In this document: piece after piece, positions 33,786 through 42,928 of the stretch
Numbering within the stretch: position 1 is the first letter of the stretch
Layout of the letters: each line of letters begins with the position of its first letter
Origin: Chloroflexota bacterium
GTDB lineage: Bacteria; Chloroflexota; Anaerolineae; Anaerolineales; Villigracilaceae
Assembly (NCBI GenBank): GCA_021414245.1
Contig: JAIOOU010000001.1
Span: 1-64,000 of the forward strand
Direction: 5' to 3'
DNA length: 64,000 nt
Program-made: the position numbers and the translations under genes
Notes under the pieces: model-generated
Told to the model about the DNA's origin: nothing
Databases searched by the model: none
Seen by the model: the letters and a program-made list of their open reading frames with translations, nothing else

Positions 33786-35159
33786 ATGCGTGCAAGGATA
33801 ACAACATGGTTCCTCCTGATCGGAATGACGCTCGCGCCGATGCAGACGGCCTTCGCCGCGCCGAATTCACAGGTGACGGACGACCAGGTCACATTTTCAT
33901 TTCCCGAAACGGCCACCTTCTCGGCCACTCTGAATGCCGGCTCCAATATTACCTCAGTGACATTAGAGTACGGTAATGAACAGCAAACTTGCGGTGATGT
34001 GATCGCCAGGGCGTTTCCCCAGTTCACGCCCGCCAAATCCGTCAACGTCGAGTGGACCTGGGACATGCGCCAGAGCGGATCGCTTCCCCCTGGGGCTCAG
34101 ATCTGGTGGCGCTGGCGGTATACAGATGAGTCAGGTGCGGAGTCTGTCAGCGCAACACAGCATGCGGTCTGGCTCGACGATCTTCACGACTGGCAAACCG
34201 TTTCAAGCGGCCTCTTGAACATCCACTGGTATGGAAAAGACCAGGCCTTTGCACAAACCATGCTGGAAGCCGGCATCGAAGGGCTGCGTCGTAACAAGGA
34301 TCAGGCCGGATTATATACAACCACCCCTGTTGATATTTATGTTTATCCCAATTACAGTGACATGCAGGATGCCGTCCTCTATGAACCCTCCTGGACGGGC
34401 GGGCAGGCCTATTCTGACTTCAGCATCATTATCATGGGCATCTCCGGGTCGGATGCGACCTGGGATCAGAACACGGTCATTCATGAATTGACGCATATTC
34501 TGGTCGGGCATTTTACTTTTTCATGCATCGGGACCCTGCCTGGCTGGATCGAGGAAGGCCTGGCCATGTTCAGCGAAGGGCAGTTGGATTCTTCCATGCA
34601 GTCGCAACTGGATCGGGCCATCCAAGACGATACGTTGATCTCCATCCGATCCCTGAATGGCGGCTTTTCAGAACTTCCGGACAAGGCCAACCTTTCCTAC
34701 AGCCAGTCGTACAGCATCATCCGCTTCCTGATCGATACGTATGGTCAGGAAAAGATGACCCAATTACTGGTCGCTTTGCAGAATGCCAAACCGATCGACG
34801 ATGCCCTGCGTGAAGTATATGGATACGACACGGAAGGACTTGAGGATGACTGGAGACAGGCGATCGGGGCCGCGCCCCGGCCTGTTTCTGCCCTCGCGAC
34901 GTCCCAGCCCACCCCGACATTCGTTCCCACCTATGTTCCCGTTTCAGGTGCACCCCTGGCGGTGACACCCACTCCATATGCAGTTCCCACTTCATCCTAT
35001 ACCGGAGTGGATACCCCGCCAAAAGGTCCGCCGCTCGGGTTGACCCTCGCCCTGGCATGTGTCTGTCTTGTGATTCTGCTGATCTTTGGGGTGGTGATTC
35101 TCGGTTTGGTGGTGCGTACGCAGAATCAGAAGGTAATGAAGGGAGGCCGGGATGCGTAG
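33786..35159 (+). CDS. Secreted peptidase MA-like zinc metallopeptidase
   Basis: A 457-residue protein with a signal peptide, an N-terminal immunoglobulin-like domain (about 30-115), a gluzincin catalytic domain with HELTHILVGH (HExxH) and a downstream EEGLAMF supplying the third zinc ligand, then a Pro/Thr linker and a C-terminal transmembrane helix. This is the peptidase MA family layout common in Chloroflexota. It is anchored outside by its C-terminal helix. Its stop overlaps the start of the peptide-binding lipoprotein gene by 8 bases. Confidence 0.85.
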   Translation: MRARITTWFLLIGMTLAPMQTAFAAPNSQVTDDQVTFSFPETATFSATLNAGSNITSVTLEYGNEQQTCGDVIARAFPQFTPAKSVNVEWTWDMRQSGSLPPGAQIWWRWRYTDESGAESVSATQHAVWLDDLHDWQTVSSGLLNIHWYGKDQAFAQTMLEAGIEGLRRNKDQAGLYTTTPVDIYVYPNYSDMQDAVLYEPSWTGGQAYSDFSIIIMGISGSDATWDQNTVIHELTHILVGHFTFSCIGTLPGWIEEGLAMFSEGQLDSSMQSQLDRAIQDDTLISIRSLNGGFSELPDKANLSYSQSYSIIRFLIDTYGQEKMTQLLVALQNAKPIDDALREVYGYDTEGLEDDWRQAIGAAPRPVSALATSQPTPTFVPTYVPVSGAPLAVTPTPYAVPTSSYTGVDTPPKGPPLGLTLALACVCLVILLIFGVVILGLVVRTQNQKVMKGGRDA

Positions 35160-36753
35160 ATTTCAAAAATTGAAGGCCGGTCTTGTCCTGCTTGTCATGA
35201 CAGCTTCGGCTTGCACACAGGACATCACCCCTCCCTCCCTGGATCTGGCATCCATACCGCCCAGCCAGGAGATTGTGTACAGCGGTGCTGAATCCACCAA
35301 CATGAGGGATTACGATCCCGCCACCACCTATAGTTCCGGGAACAAGCTGGTCTTTAGCGGGCTGGTCTCCTTTGATCCGCATCTCAACCTGACGCCCGAC
35401 CTGGCCGAGTCTTGGGAAATCAGTGACGATGGAACCGTATACACTTTTCACTTGCGTGAAAACGCGCGTTTTCATGACGATCGTTTTGTAACCGCCAGGG
35501 ATGTGATCTATTCCTGGGAGCGGGCTGCCAGCCCGGCCCTTAAGTCAGACACGGTGCTGACCTATCTTGGCGATATCGTCGGCGTTCGTGAAATGGTCGC
35601 CGGGCAGGCGGAGCATATCAGCGGTCTACAGGCCATTGATGATCTCACTCTGCAGGTCACCATCGATGCGCCCAAGCCATACTTCTTAATGAAACTTACC
35701 TTCCCAACCGCCTTTATCGTCGACAAGGCCAATGTTGAAAGCGGGGAAGACTGGGTCCGTAAACCAAACGGGACCGGACCCTACAAGCAGCTTGAATGGC
35801 GTTCAAATGAATACATTATTTATGAAGCGAACCGGGAATTCTATCTTGGGCCGCCATCCATCCCCTATGTGGTGATTAAGCTGTATGCCGGCTACGATGT
35901 GCGCCTGTTTGAAGCCGGCGACGTGGACGTGGCCGGAGTCGACCTGTATAGTGTCGACCGCATGCTTGACCCGCAGGAGCCTTTGCATGACCAGCTCGTA
36001 TCCGGGGTGGATTTATGTACAGGCTATGTCGTGTTTGACACCACCCGGCCGCCTTTTGACGATGTCAACGTGCGCAGGGCCTTTTCGATGGCCTTTGACC
36101 GTCAGCGTTACATTGATGTGGTCCTGCGCGGACAGGCTCTGCCTGCCATTGGTCCCTACCCGCCCGGATTGCCCGGATTCAACTATGAATTGAAGGGCCT
36201 GCCTTATGACCCGGAGCAGGCGCGGGAGTTGCTCAAACAATCCAAATATGGCGGGCCTGAAGGGCTGCCTCCCATCGTGTATACCAATGGGGGTGTGGGT
36301 AGTTATGTCAGCCTGGATGTGGCTGCCATGGCGGAGATGTGGCAGCAGAATCTCGGGGTCACGCTTCAGGTCGAGAACATTGAATACAATTATTATTACG
36401 ATCAGATCTATTCCGGCAACCACGGTCAGATCTTCAGCGGCGGATGGTGTGCGGATTATCCCGACCCTGAAAATTTTGCGGATGTCCTCTTTCACAGCGG
36501 TTCAAACCAGAACCAGGGCGGCTATTCCAACCCTGTCCTGGATCAGCTGCTGGAGCAGGCCCGTGTGGAACAGGATGTGACCCAACGTGTCGCCATGTAC
36601 CAGCAGGCCGAGCAAATGATCGTGGACGATGCGCCGGTGCTGTTCACCACGCACTCGCTTTCCTATCAATTGATAAAACCATATGTGAAGGGATTTGTGT
36701 TTACCCCGATCTCGATTCCACTTGAAAGATATATGTGGCTGGACGGGAAATAA
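35152..36753 (+). CDS. Peptide ABC transporter substrate-binding lipoprotein (family 5)
   Basis: A 533-residue lipoprotein with a lipobox (TASAC, Cys21) and the full family 5 solute-binding fold: ATTYSSGNKLVFSGLV, LAESWEISDDGTVYTFHLR, VNVRRAFSMAFDR and a GGWCADYPDPENF segment near the C terminus. It would deliver oligopeptides or similar solutes to a Dpp/Opp permease, but no permease genes follow, so it either uses components elsewhere or acts as a sensor. Coupling to a surface peptidase by an 8-base overlap suggests capture of its products. Confidence 0.9.
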   Translation: MRRFQKLKAGLVLLVMTASACTQDITPPSLDLASIPPSQEIVYSGAESTNMRDYDPATTYSSGNKLVFSGLVSFDPHLNLTPDLAESWEISDDGTVYTFHLRENARFHDDRFVTARDVIYSWERAASPALKSDTVLTYLGDIVGVREMVAGQAEHISGLQAIDDLTLQVTIDAPKPYFLMKLTFPTAFIVDKANVESGEDWVRKPNGTGPYKQLEWRSNEYIIYEANREFYLGPPSIPYVVIKLYAGYDVRLFEAGDVDVAGVDLYSVDRMLDPQEPLHDQLVSGVDLCTGYVVFDTTRPPFDDVNVRRAFSMAFDRQRYIDVVLRGQALPAIGPYPPGLPGFNYELKGLPYDPEQARELLKQSKYGGPEGLPPIVYTNGGVGSYVSLDVAAMAEMWQQNLGVTLQVENIEYNYYYDQIYSGNHGQIFSGGWCADYPDPENFADVLFHSGSNQNQGGYSNPVLDQLLEQARVEQDVTQRVAMYQQAEQMIVDDAPVLFTTHSLSYQLIKPYVKGFVFTPISIPLERYMWLDGK

Positions 36754-36760
36754 TACCAAC

Positions 36761-36782
36761 GGGACCCGGTGCGCCGGGTCCC
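36761..36782. terminator. Hairpin between convergent genes
   Basis: Arms gggacccgg (36761-36769) and ccgggtccc (36774-36782) with a 4-base loop. It lies just past the peptide-binding lipoprotein stop and touches the stop codon of the convergent LysM gene. There is no long T tract on either side. Confidence 0.55.
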
Positions 36783-37693
36783 TACTTTGCCTCCACGAAA
36801 AATTCCACCGCATCCATCGCGGACCCGAGGCTGGATACTTCGAAATTGAATTGCATACTCCCCCCGGGCTGGACCGATCCGCCTTCCCAGCGTTTAACGC
36901 CGATCACGCGTCCATCCCGGTCATAGGCCACCGCCGCGACCCATACCAGAGTGGCGGCCGGTGACTCAGCCGGCAGTTGAACCTGTCCGCTCACGCGGGC
37001 GGTCGATCCGCTCCAGTTTATTTGTGCAACCGTGTTGTTCAATACAGCCTGAAGACGCTGCGCGTTGTTGGATGGAATGGCACTTAATAATTGGACCTGC
37101 ACGTCTGCAGCCGCTGAAAGACCCGGAAAGAAAACATACGCCGGCAGGGAGGCGCCGGGCGGGATGATATCCAGGGGGGTGAACGCAGTTTGGCTTGCAA
37201 GCACGGCTTTATTTTTATCGAGCAGTGTGATCTGTGCGGAGACATTTTCCAGCTCGTCCGGTGTGTCGTTCCGGATCAATGCAAAACACCACAACCCGTT
37301 GTCGGCTGTCGGGTGGCAAATGACCTGGGAAACAGGAACAGGCACGGGTGTCAGTGTCGAACCGGCGGCGCCAGCTTGCGAACTGCCGGGGATCACAAGC
37401 GTCGCTCCGATGGTCATGGCATTTGGGTTGATGTCGGGATTCGCCGCCCGTAGATCGTCCTGGGAAACATGAAATTTTTCGGAGAGTTCGCTGAAGGTAT
37501 CGCCCGCTTCAACAATGTATATAAAAGGTGTTGGAGAGGGTAGTGGTGTTGATGGTACAACCACGTTTGGTGTCAAGGTTGGGCTGGCAGTTGCCGTGAA
37601 GTATGGCTCAGGCAAATCGCTTGAGGGATTTGGCAGGCTTTGGGCTGAGCAGGCAGTCAAAGCCAAAATCAGAAACAACGACAGGTTTCGCAT
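36782..37693 (-). CDS. LysM lipoprotein with C-terminal FxLYD-like domain
   Basis: A 303-residue lipoprotein: lipobox LTAC, a Thr/Pro/Ser linker, one LysM domain (YIVEAGDTFSELSEKFHVS...IGATLVIPG), and a C-terminal beta-sandwich domain typical of FxLYD-like surface proteins (VSAQITLLDKNKAVLASQ). The start at 37693 (MRNLSLFLIL) is chosen because the signal peptide begins there. A wall-binding role is likely. Confidence 0.83.
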   Translation of the reverse strand: MRNLSLFLILALTACSAQSLPNPSSDLPEPYFTATASPTLTPNVVVPSTPLPSPTPFIYIVEAGDTFSELSEKFHVSQDDLRAANPDINPNAMTIGATLVIPGSSQAGAAGSTLTPVPVPVSQVICHPTADNGLWCFALIRNDTPDELENVSAQITLLDKNKAVLASQTAFTPLDIIPPGASLPAYVFFPGLSAAADVQVQLLSAIPSNNAQRLQAVLNNTVAQINWSGSTARVSGQVQLPAESPAATLVWVAAVAYDRDGRVIGVKRWEGGSVQPGGSMQFNFEVSSLGSAMDAVEFFVEAK

Positions 37694-37736
37694 ACAATGA
37701 TTATAATGGACGGGCAAATAATCCCATGGAGGCACA

Positions 37737-38720
37737 ATGATCTATCGTCATCTCGGCAGGACCGGTATTCAAGTCAGTGAACTGTCCTTTGGTTCCTGGG
37801 TTACGTTTCATAATCAGGCGGATGTAAAGACTGCAGTGGACATGATGGCGGCGGCGTATGAATCCGGCGTGAATTTTTTTGACAATGCCGAAGTATATGC
37901 GGGAGGGAAATCGGAAACGGTGATGGGGGATGCGCTCAAGAAGTTAAAATGGCGCAGGGGCAGTTATTTGGTCTCCACCAAGTTCTATTGGGGTCTGTAT
38001 GAAGGCGTGAATGAAAAGAACACGCTCAACCGCAAACGCCTGATCGAGGGCATTAACGGTTCGCTCGAACGCCTGCAGCTCGAATATGTGGATCTGATCT
38101 ATTGCCATCGCCCGGATAAGACCACTCCGATTGAGGAAACCGTGTGGGCCATGCACAACATCATCGAATGGGGCAAGGCCATGTATTGGGGCACTTCGGA
38201 ATGGGCGGCTTCGGAGATCATCGAGGCCATTCAAATTGCGGAACGGCATCATTTACACAAACCTGTTGTGGAACAGCCGCAATACAATCTGTTCGAACGC
38301 AAACGCCTTGAAGGTGACTACCTGCGTTTCTACAAGGAATACAACTACGGCACCACCATTTGGAGTCCGCTGGCTTCGGGTTTGTTGACCGGCAAATATA
38401 ACCAGGGTATTCCGAGCGGAAGCCGCGGCGCCTTGAAAGGGTATGAATGGTTAAAAGACAGCTTGACCAGCGAGAGCAAACTTTCCAAGGTCAGGGCGCT
38501 TGAACCTGTCGCAAGGGAGCTCGAGTGTACGCTTTCCCAGCTGGCTCTGGCATGGTGTTTGAAAAATCCATTGGTGAGCACGGTCATTACCGGTGCGAGC
38601 CGGGTGGAGCAGGTCCACGAAAATATGAAGGCGGCCGAGGTGGCCCCGAAGATCACCCCGCAGATGATGGAAAAGATCGATGGGATCTTTGAGATCAAGA
38701 AGGATGAAGAAGAGGAGTAG
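37737..38720 (+). CDS. Aldo/keto reductase, potassium-channel beta-subunit type
   Basis: A 327-residue TIM-barrel NADPH-dependent reductase. The catalytic tetrad is visible: Asp and Tyr in [13 protein letters not shown], Lys in VSTKFYWG and His in IYCHRPD. The sequence around [17 protein letters not shown] and [15 protein letters not shown] binds NADPH. It most resembles the Kv-beta/YghZ group that reduces aldehydes and ketones. It starts 43 bases from the divergent LysM gene and is followed by a strong terminator. Confidence 0.93.
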   Translation: MIYRHLGRTGIQVSELSFGSWVTFHNQADVKTAVDMMAAAYESGVNFFDNAEVYAGGKSETVMGDALKKLKWRRGSYLVSTKFYWGLYEGVNEKNTLNRKRLIEGINGSLERLQLEYVDLIYCHRPDKTTPIEETVWAMHNIIEWGKAMYWGTSEWAASEIIEAIQIAERHHLHKPVVEQPQYNLFERKRLEGDYLRFYKEYNYGTTIWSPLASGLLTGKYNQGIPSGSRGALKGYEWLKDSLTSESKLSKVRALEPVARELECTLSQLALAWCLKNPLVSTVITGASRVEQVHENMKAAEVAPKITPQMMEKIDGIFEIKKDEEEE

Positions 38721-38757
38721 ATAAAAAAGGACGCGGCGTCTGCCGCGTCCTTTTTTA
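38721..38757. terminator. Bidirectional terminator between aldo/keto reductase and thyX
   Basis: Arms aaaaaaggacgcggc and gccgcgtcctttttt around a GTCT loop (38738-38741). The T run on the plus side contains the stop codon of the convergent thyX-like gene (38755-38757). Confidence 0.9.
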
Positions 38758-40164
38758 TATCTTTGTGAAATTGTTCTCTTCAACACCCTGCCAGGTCTCT
38801 TCGTGGCGCTTCATATGTTTCGTCAGCAGGGGGTGCACGCGGGCTATTTCAGCATACATTTTTTGCGCGACTCTGCGGATGGAAAAATGTGCGTTGGCGG
38901 CCGTCCGGATCTGGCAGAAGGCAAAGGCTTCCCGCAAATTGAATTGGGCCAGCACGCGCCGGTTGAATCCATTGGGGACCACATACTGGGCGACATCCGG
39001 ATTGAATGCGTATAATTTTTCATACATCCTGATCGCTGCCTGCATGGCCGTCTCATATTTTGACCCGAAGCCTGCCTCTGTCACGAGGCTGGGAATCGCA
39101 TATCCGAGCCTGGTCGAAAGTCTTTGCGGGGTCTGGGTCATCATGCGGTGACGTTTGAACTCGGCATACGCTCCCTGGTCCATGACCAGATCAAAGGTGT
39201 AGTTGCAGTATTCAAGTTCACGCAGCGGGACATCGAATTTGTCGAGGCGCTTAAGCAGGGTCTCCGCCAGATCAGCAAGTTCCTTTTCATGTAATGTTCC
39301 AACATAAGCCAGCGCATCCGCGTAGGACATTTCCCCATAGCGGTACAAGGCCGCAGCCATGACTTTCTTTTCGCCATCCCGGTCGTAGTCGATCAGAGTG
39401 CACCATTCTGATTTTTGATTCTCGATTTTCAATGGACGCTTGTTGATTTCGGCTGTTGTTTCGATAAAATAGTCTGAGGCGTCGGCATACTTGACCAGGG
39501 TCGGGACCTCGGTCCTCGCAACTTCCTTCATCTTTTCCCCGATTTGCCGTACTTCGGCGAGCGGATGGGAGAGCATCTTGCGAATGACGATTTCCAGCAC
39601 CCGGGCATTTGCGGTCATACCCACATTGGCGTTGGCTGCGGCAGGCAGGATGAAACGGCAGCGATCCACATACTGCGAGCGGATACGCCGGTCATACGCT
39701 TCGTCCTTTTCATTCTCCCGGCGCGGCGAGCGCTGCAGGATGAGATCCTTGACAGGGTCGAGCGATTCGGCATAGGTCCCGAAAAGGAACCGCACGGTCT
39801 GGATGAATTCATCCCGAAGCGGATGGCGGTCCAGTTCGGGCGGAATGGTGAAATCGTCCGCTCCCCACTTCTGATAGCGGGTCGATTTTTCAGTGTAGGA
39901 GGCCAGGCGGCTGCTTTCAATGGATTCGATGGCAATACGGGAAACATTTTCGAAGGCGATGTGCAGGACGGCATGCTCGGCGACGGAGGCGTGACCGTAT
40001 CCCACGACCCATTTCTCGTGGAATTGCGCGGATTTTTCATCGCTTAATTCCGCCGCGATCTCCCGAAAGGATTCGGGCGCGCGCGAGGTCTTTGCAAAAG
40101 CCACGGCGATGGTCTCAGGGCTGAGCGCGCGCGGGGAAAGCAGGTAGATTTCTCGTTCGGGCAT
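38755..40164 (-). CDS. Two-domain ThyX-like flavin-dependent thymidylate synthase
   Basis: A 469-residue protein, about twice the usual ThyX length, with two ThyX-like halves. The first has YGHASVAEHAVLHIAF and SRLASYTEKSTRY, keeping the Ser, Glu, Ser and Arg-Tyr of the ThyX motif (RHRxxSxNExSxRY) but reading SSR in place of RHR. The second has FKRHRMMTQTPQRLS, keeping RHR but losing the Ser and Glu. ThyX makes dTMP from dUMP with FAD and methylenetetrahydrofolate. The complementary losses suggest an internally complemented active site or an altered activity. The start at 40164 follows AAGGAGGAA. Confidence 0.82.
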   Translation of the reverse strand: MPEREIYLLSPRALSPETIAVAFAKTSRAPESFREIAAELSDEKSAQFHEKWVVGYGHASVAEHAVLHIAFENVSRIAIESIESSRLASYTEKSTRYQKWGADDFTIPPELDRHPLRDEFIQTVRFLFGTYAESLDPVKDLILQRSPRRENEKDEAYDRRIRSQYVDRCRFILPAAANANVGMTANARVLEIVIRKMLSHPLAEVRQIGEKMKEVARTEVPTLVKYADASDYFIETTAEINKRPLKIENQKSEWCTLIDYDRDGEKKVMAAALYRYGEMSYADALAYVGTLHEKELADLAETLLKRLDKFDVPLRELEYCNYTFDLVMDQGAYAEFKRHRMMTQTPQRLSTRLGYAIPSLVTEAGFGSKYETAMQAAIRMYEKLYAFNPDVAQYVVPNGFNRRVLAQFNLREAFAFCQIRTAANAHFSIRRVAQKMYAEIARVHPLLTKHMKRHEETWQGVEENNFTKI

Positions 40165-40262
40165 GGGTTCCTCCTTGAAAATAATCTTGCAGTTTATAGA
40201 CGATAACTCGATTCGAGTCAATCAAAAAGCGACCAGCGGATTTCACGCTGATCGCTTCGCTC

Positions 40263-40607
40263 TCAACCCATCGGGTGCTTCATGGGCGCCCCGCCCAAAA
40301 GATGCAGGTGCAGGTGGAAGACCGTCTGGCCCGCATCTGCATTGGTGTTGATGATCAACCGGAACCCGCCTTCGGCGATCCCCTCCCGGGCGGCGAGCTG
40401 CCTGGCCGTCGTGAACAGATGCCCGATCAACGGTTCGTCCCGATTCTCAAGGGCATTGATCGAATCGATATGTTTATTGGGTACGATCAGAATATGGGTC
40501 GGCGCGGCGGGATGCAGGTCCCGAAAAGCCGTCACCAACTCATCGCGAAACACGTTCGTGCTGGGAATGTCGCCAGTAATGATCTTGCAAAAGATACAGT
40601 CTGTCAT
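40263..40607 (-). CDS. HIT-family nucleotide hydrolase/transferase
   Basis: A 114-residue HIT protein. It begins DCIFCKIITGDIP and has the histidine triad FHLHLHLLGG near the C terminus. HINT-type members hydrolyse AMP-linked phosphoramidates. An AAGGAG site precedes the ATG. It follows the polysaccharide-deacetylase-like gene closely but its function is unrelated. Confidence 0.93.
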   Translation of the reverse strand: MTDCIFCKIITGDIPSTNVFRDELVTAFRDLHPAAPTHILIVPNKHIDSINALENRDEPLIGHLFTTARQLAAREGIAEGGFRLIINTNADAGQTVFHLHLHLLGGAPMKHPMG

Positions 40608-40618
40608 GGGATGACTCC

Positions 40619-41722
40619 TTATGGGGAAGGGATGGGTCCGTAATCTGCCCGGCAAACGGCTTCATAATAATGTAGTTCAGCGGTGCGGCTTTCCTGGGCG
40701 TAGGCCGCGGCGTCCTTGCCAATGCTGCGCACCGTGTCAATGGCATCCAGGACTTCCTGGGGTGAATACCTCGGCAGGGTCATTAATGGGTCGTTGACCG
40801 GCCCTTCAGGAATTAAGGAAGGGCGCCCCGGATCGGATTGATCGGCAAGCGGCACCCAGTTATACATGACCGGTCCGCGGGAGTTGGCTGTGAATCCAAG
40901 TTGAAATCCGAGCTGCCGGGCCGCTGTCACAGGTCGCAGCCCAAATCCCCCGCCGGGCCATATGAATGCATACGGGATTTTCCCAAAGCGATCTGCGAAG
41001 GCTGTCAGGGATCCCTCGAGTTCGCGGGTAATCACGGCTTTGGATGTATCGTCTGACATCACGGTGCCAGGGATGACACCCTGTGCCTGGTGGTCGACCC
41101 AGCCTTCCTGTTCAAGGGTGGAATTCTCGTTCCATTGGGATTCCGGAAGATCGGGGTCGCTCATCCAACCGCTTACAACAGGCCAGCCCCAATTTTCCCA
41201 ATATTCCCGAAAATTCTTGTTGTAATTTTCGGCATCATAACTGCCATCCTGAATGATGAGCACGGAACGCTGCGGTATTTTGACGTTGCGTTCCATAAAA
41301 GCAAGGAATTGTTTTGTGTTAATCGCCTTGAAATTCTGCTCCCTGAGCTTCAGCATTAATTTGTCAAATTCGAACACGCTGATCCCATCCGGGCTTTCCA
41401 GAGGGCCCCGGGTGATTTCGTGCAGCATGATGATCATGACCACCGTGCCGGGTTCCGCGCTGTACGGGTCCCATTTTCTTCTCAGATACTGACAGGTCTC
41501 CGCGACGTACGTGTGGGGGCTATCCAGCGGGTTTAACTTAATGGACTGGAAGGTCCCGGGCAGGGCCGGGGCGGTTTGCAAATCCAGGCCTCCTTTGGTT
41601 GGTGTGGACACGGGCTGTGCCGTTCCACAGGAAGTCAACAGGATGAAAAGCAAAAAAAGGCCGGCCCCTCTTTGAAAGATCTGTTGCAATGATTTGAGTT
41701 TATTCATTATTTTGATGATCAA
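40619..41722 (-). CDS. Polysaccharide deacetylase-like lipoprotein, copy 1
   Basis: A 367-residue lipoprotein (lipobox LLTSC) with a NodB-type fold: GTVVMIIMLHEIT at the first strand, FDKLMLKLREQNFKAINTKQF, then IPQRSVLIIQDGSYDAENYNK where true deacetylases have the catalytic TFDDG motif, and IWPGGGFGLRPVTAA near the C terminus. The first Asp of the motif is replaced by Gln (IQDG), so metal-dependent deacetylation is uncertain. Its start overlaps the stop of the paralogue at 41719 by 4 bases, implying coupled translation. Confidence 0.75.
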   Translation of the reverse strand: MIIKIMNKLKSLQQIFQRGAGLFLLFILLTSCGTAQPVSTPTKGGLDLQTAPALPGTFQSIKLNPLDSPHTYVAETCQYLRRKWDPYSAEPGTVVMIIMLHEITRGPLESPDGISVFEFDKLMLKLREQNFKAINTKQFLAFMERNVKIPQRSVLIIQDGSYDAENYNKNFREYWENWGWPVVSGWMSDPDLPESQWNENSTLEQEGWVDHQAQGVIPGTVMSDDTSKAVITRELEGSLTAFADRFGKIPYAFIWPGGGFGLRPVTAARQLGFQLGFTANSRGPVMYNWVPLADQSDPGRPSLIPEGPVNDPLMTLPRYSPQEVLDAIDTVRSIGKDAAAYAQESRTAELHYYEAVCRADYGPIPSP

Positions 41723-42873
41723 GGCATGCCTGGAATTGGGCCGTACGCTGGCGAGCAGATAATGTCATAGTATTCCAATTCCGTGGCTTTGTTTTGTTCT
41801 GCATACGAAGCCGCTTCGTCCCCGATCGTGCGGATCTCGTCCAGATGGTCGCGTGCGTTTGGACTCCAATATCTGGGGATGGTCATGAGAGGATTCTTTG
41901 CGGGAGTCTCGGGGATTTCGAGAGGATTATCTGCATTGACCGCATCGGCCTGGGGAATCCAGTTGTACATGACCGGTCCGCGGGAGTTGACGGTGAAGCC
42001 AAGCTTGTAGCCCAGTTGTGTTCCAATTTCCACGGCGCGCGCCGAGAACCCGCCGCCCGGCCAGATGTAGGCGATCGGGGTTTTATTCATATATTTTTGC
42101 AGGGAGTTGATCGCACCCTGCATTTCGCTGGTTATGAATTCATCGGTGGAGGAGTCGGTTATCGGGATGTTGTGAATATAACCGTGCGCCTGATAGTCCA
42201 CCCAGCCTTCAGCGGAGAGGGCGGCATTCTCGGCCCACAGGTCGGGGCGTTCGTCGAGGCCGATGTAGGCATTGACCACGGGCCAGCCCCACTGTTCGTA
42301 AAAAGGCCGGAAATGGTCATTGAATGATTGGGCAAAGTGGCGGTCATCGACGATCAGCAAAACAGATCGCTGCGGGATTTTGGCGTTGTTATACAGGAAG
42401 TCGGACATTTGCTGCATGGTGATGGCTTGAAAGCCCATGTCGTGCAGGTCGTTCATTAATTTCTTGTGATCTGCGGAGGATATCCCATTCGGATTATCGG
42501 GGGCGTCCTTGCTGACGCCATGGTACATGATGACCATGACGACAGTCCCGGGCGTGGAATTGTTCGGGTTCCATTTGTTTTGCAGGTACTGACAGGTGTC
42601 AGCCACATAGGTGCGGGGCAGGTTGTATGGTTTTAAGATGGAAGTTTGGTAGGCACCTGGCAGGGCGGGAGGCGTGCGCGGGACGGTTGTTTCCGTGGGG
42701 ACCGGGGTGCCGGTAAATACAGGGGTTTCTGTGGGGCGATTGACCAGTTCAACGGCTGTCCCATAGGCGGCGGTCATGACAACGCTCTGATCAACAGTAG
42801 CCGGTGCGGGCTGGCAGGCAGCCAATAGCAGGGCTGGCAGGACAAGGTTAAGAATGAAGCGGTGTTTTGTCAT
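41719..42873 (-). CDS. Polysaccharide deacetylase-like lipoprotein, copy 2
   Basis: A 384-residue lipoprotein (lipobox LLAAC) paralogous to the next gene. It has VVMVIMYHGVSKDAPDNPNG, IPQRSVLLIVDDRHFAQSF and IWPGGGFSARAVEIGTQLG. The catalytic TFDDG motif reads VDDRH here: two Asp residues are kept but the following Gly is lost. H-rich segments such as QAHGYIHN may provide metal ligands. The start at 42873 (MTKHRFILN) matches the signal peptide. Tandem duplication followed by divergence is evident. Confidence 0.75.
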   Translation of the reverse strand: MTKHRFILNLVLPALLLAACQPAPATVDQSVVMTAAYGTAVELVNRPTETPVFTGTPVPTETTVPRTPPALPGAYQTSILKPYNLPRTYVADTCQYLQNKWNPNNSTPGTVVMVIMYHGVSKDAPDNPNGISSADHKKLMNDLHDMGFQAITMQQMSDFLYNNAKIPQRSVLLIVDDRHFAQSFNDHFRPFYEQWGWPVVNAYIGLDERPDLWAENAALSAEGWVDYQAHGYIHNIPITDSSTDEFITSEMQGAINSLQKYMNKTPIAYIWPGGGFSARAVEIGTQLGYKLGFTVNSRGPVMYNWIPQADAVNADNPLEIPETPAKNPLMTIPRYWSPNARDHLDEIRTIGDEAASYAEQNKATELEYYDIICSPAYGPIPGMP

Positions 42874-42899
42874 GCGGGGATTGTACCAATAAAAAACGA

Positions 42900-42922
42900 G
42901 GGACACGGCAGCGCCGTGTCCC
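42900..42922 (-). terminator. Terminator after ino1
   Basis: Arms gggacacggc (42900-42909) and gccgtgtccc (42913-42922) with a 3-base loop. On the minus strand it is followed by CGTTTTTT. It sits just after the ino1 stop at 42929. Confidence 0.9.
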
Positions 42923-42928
42923 TTCTGA

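Noticed and set aside
34717-35475. A 252-codon minus-strand ORF over the peptidase and peptide-binding protein genes
   Set aside because: Spans two clear plus-strand genes, with no motif of its own.
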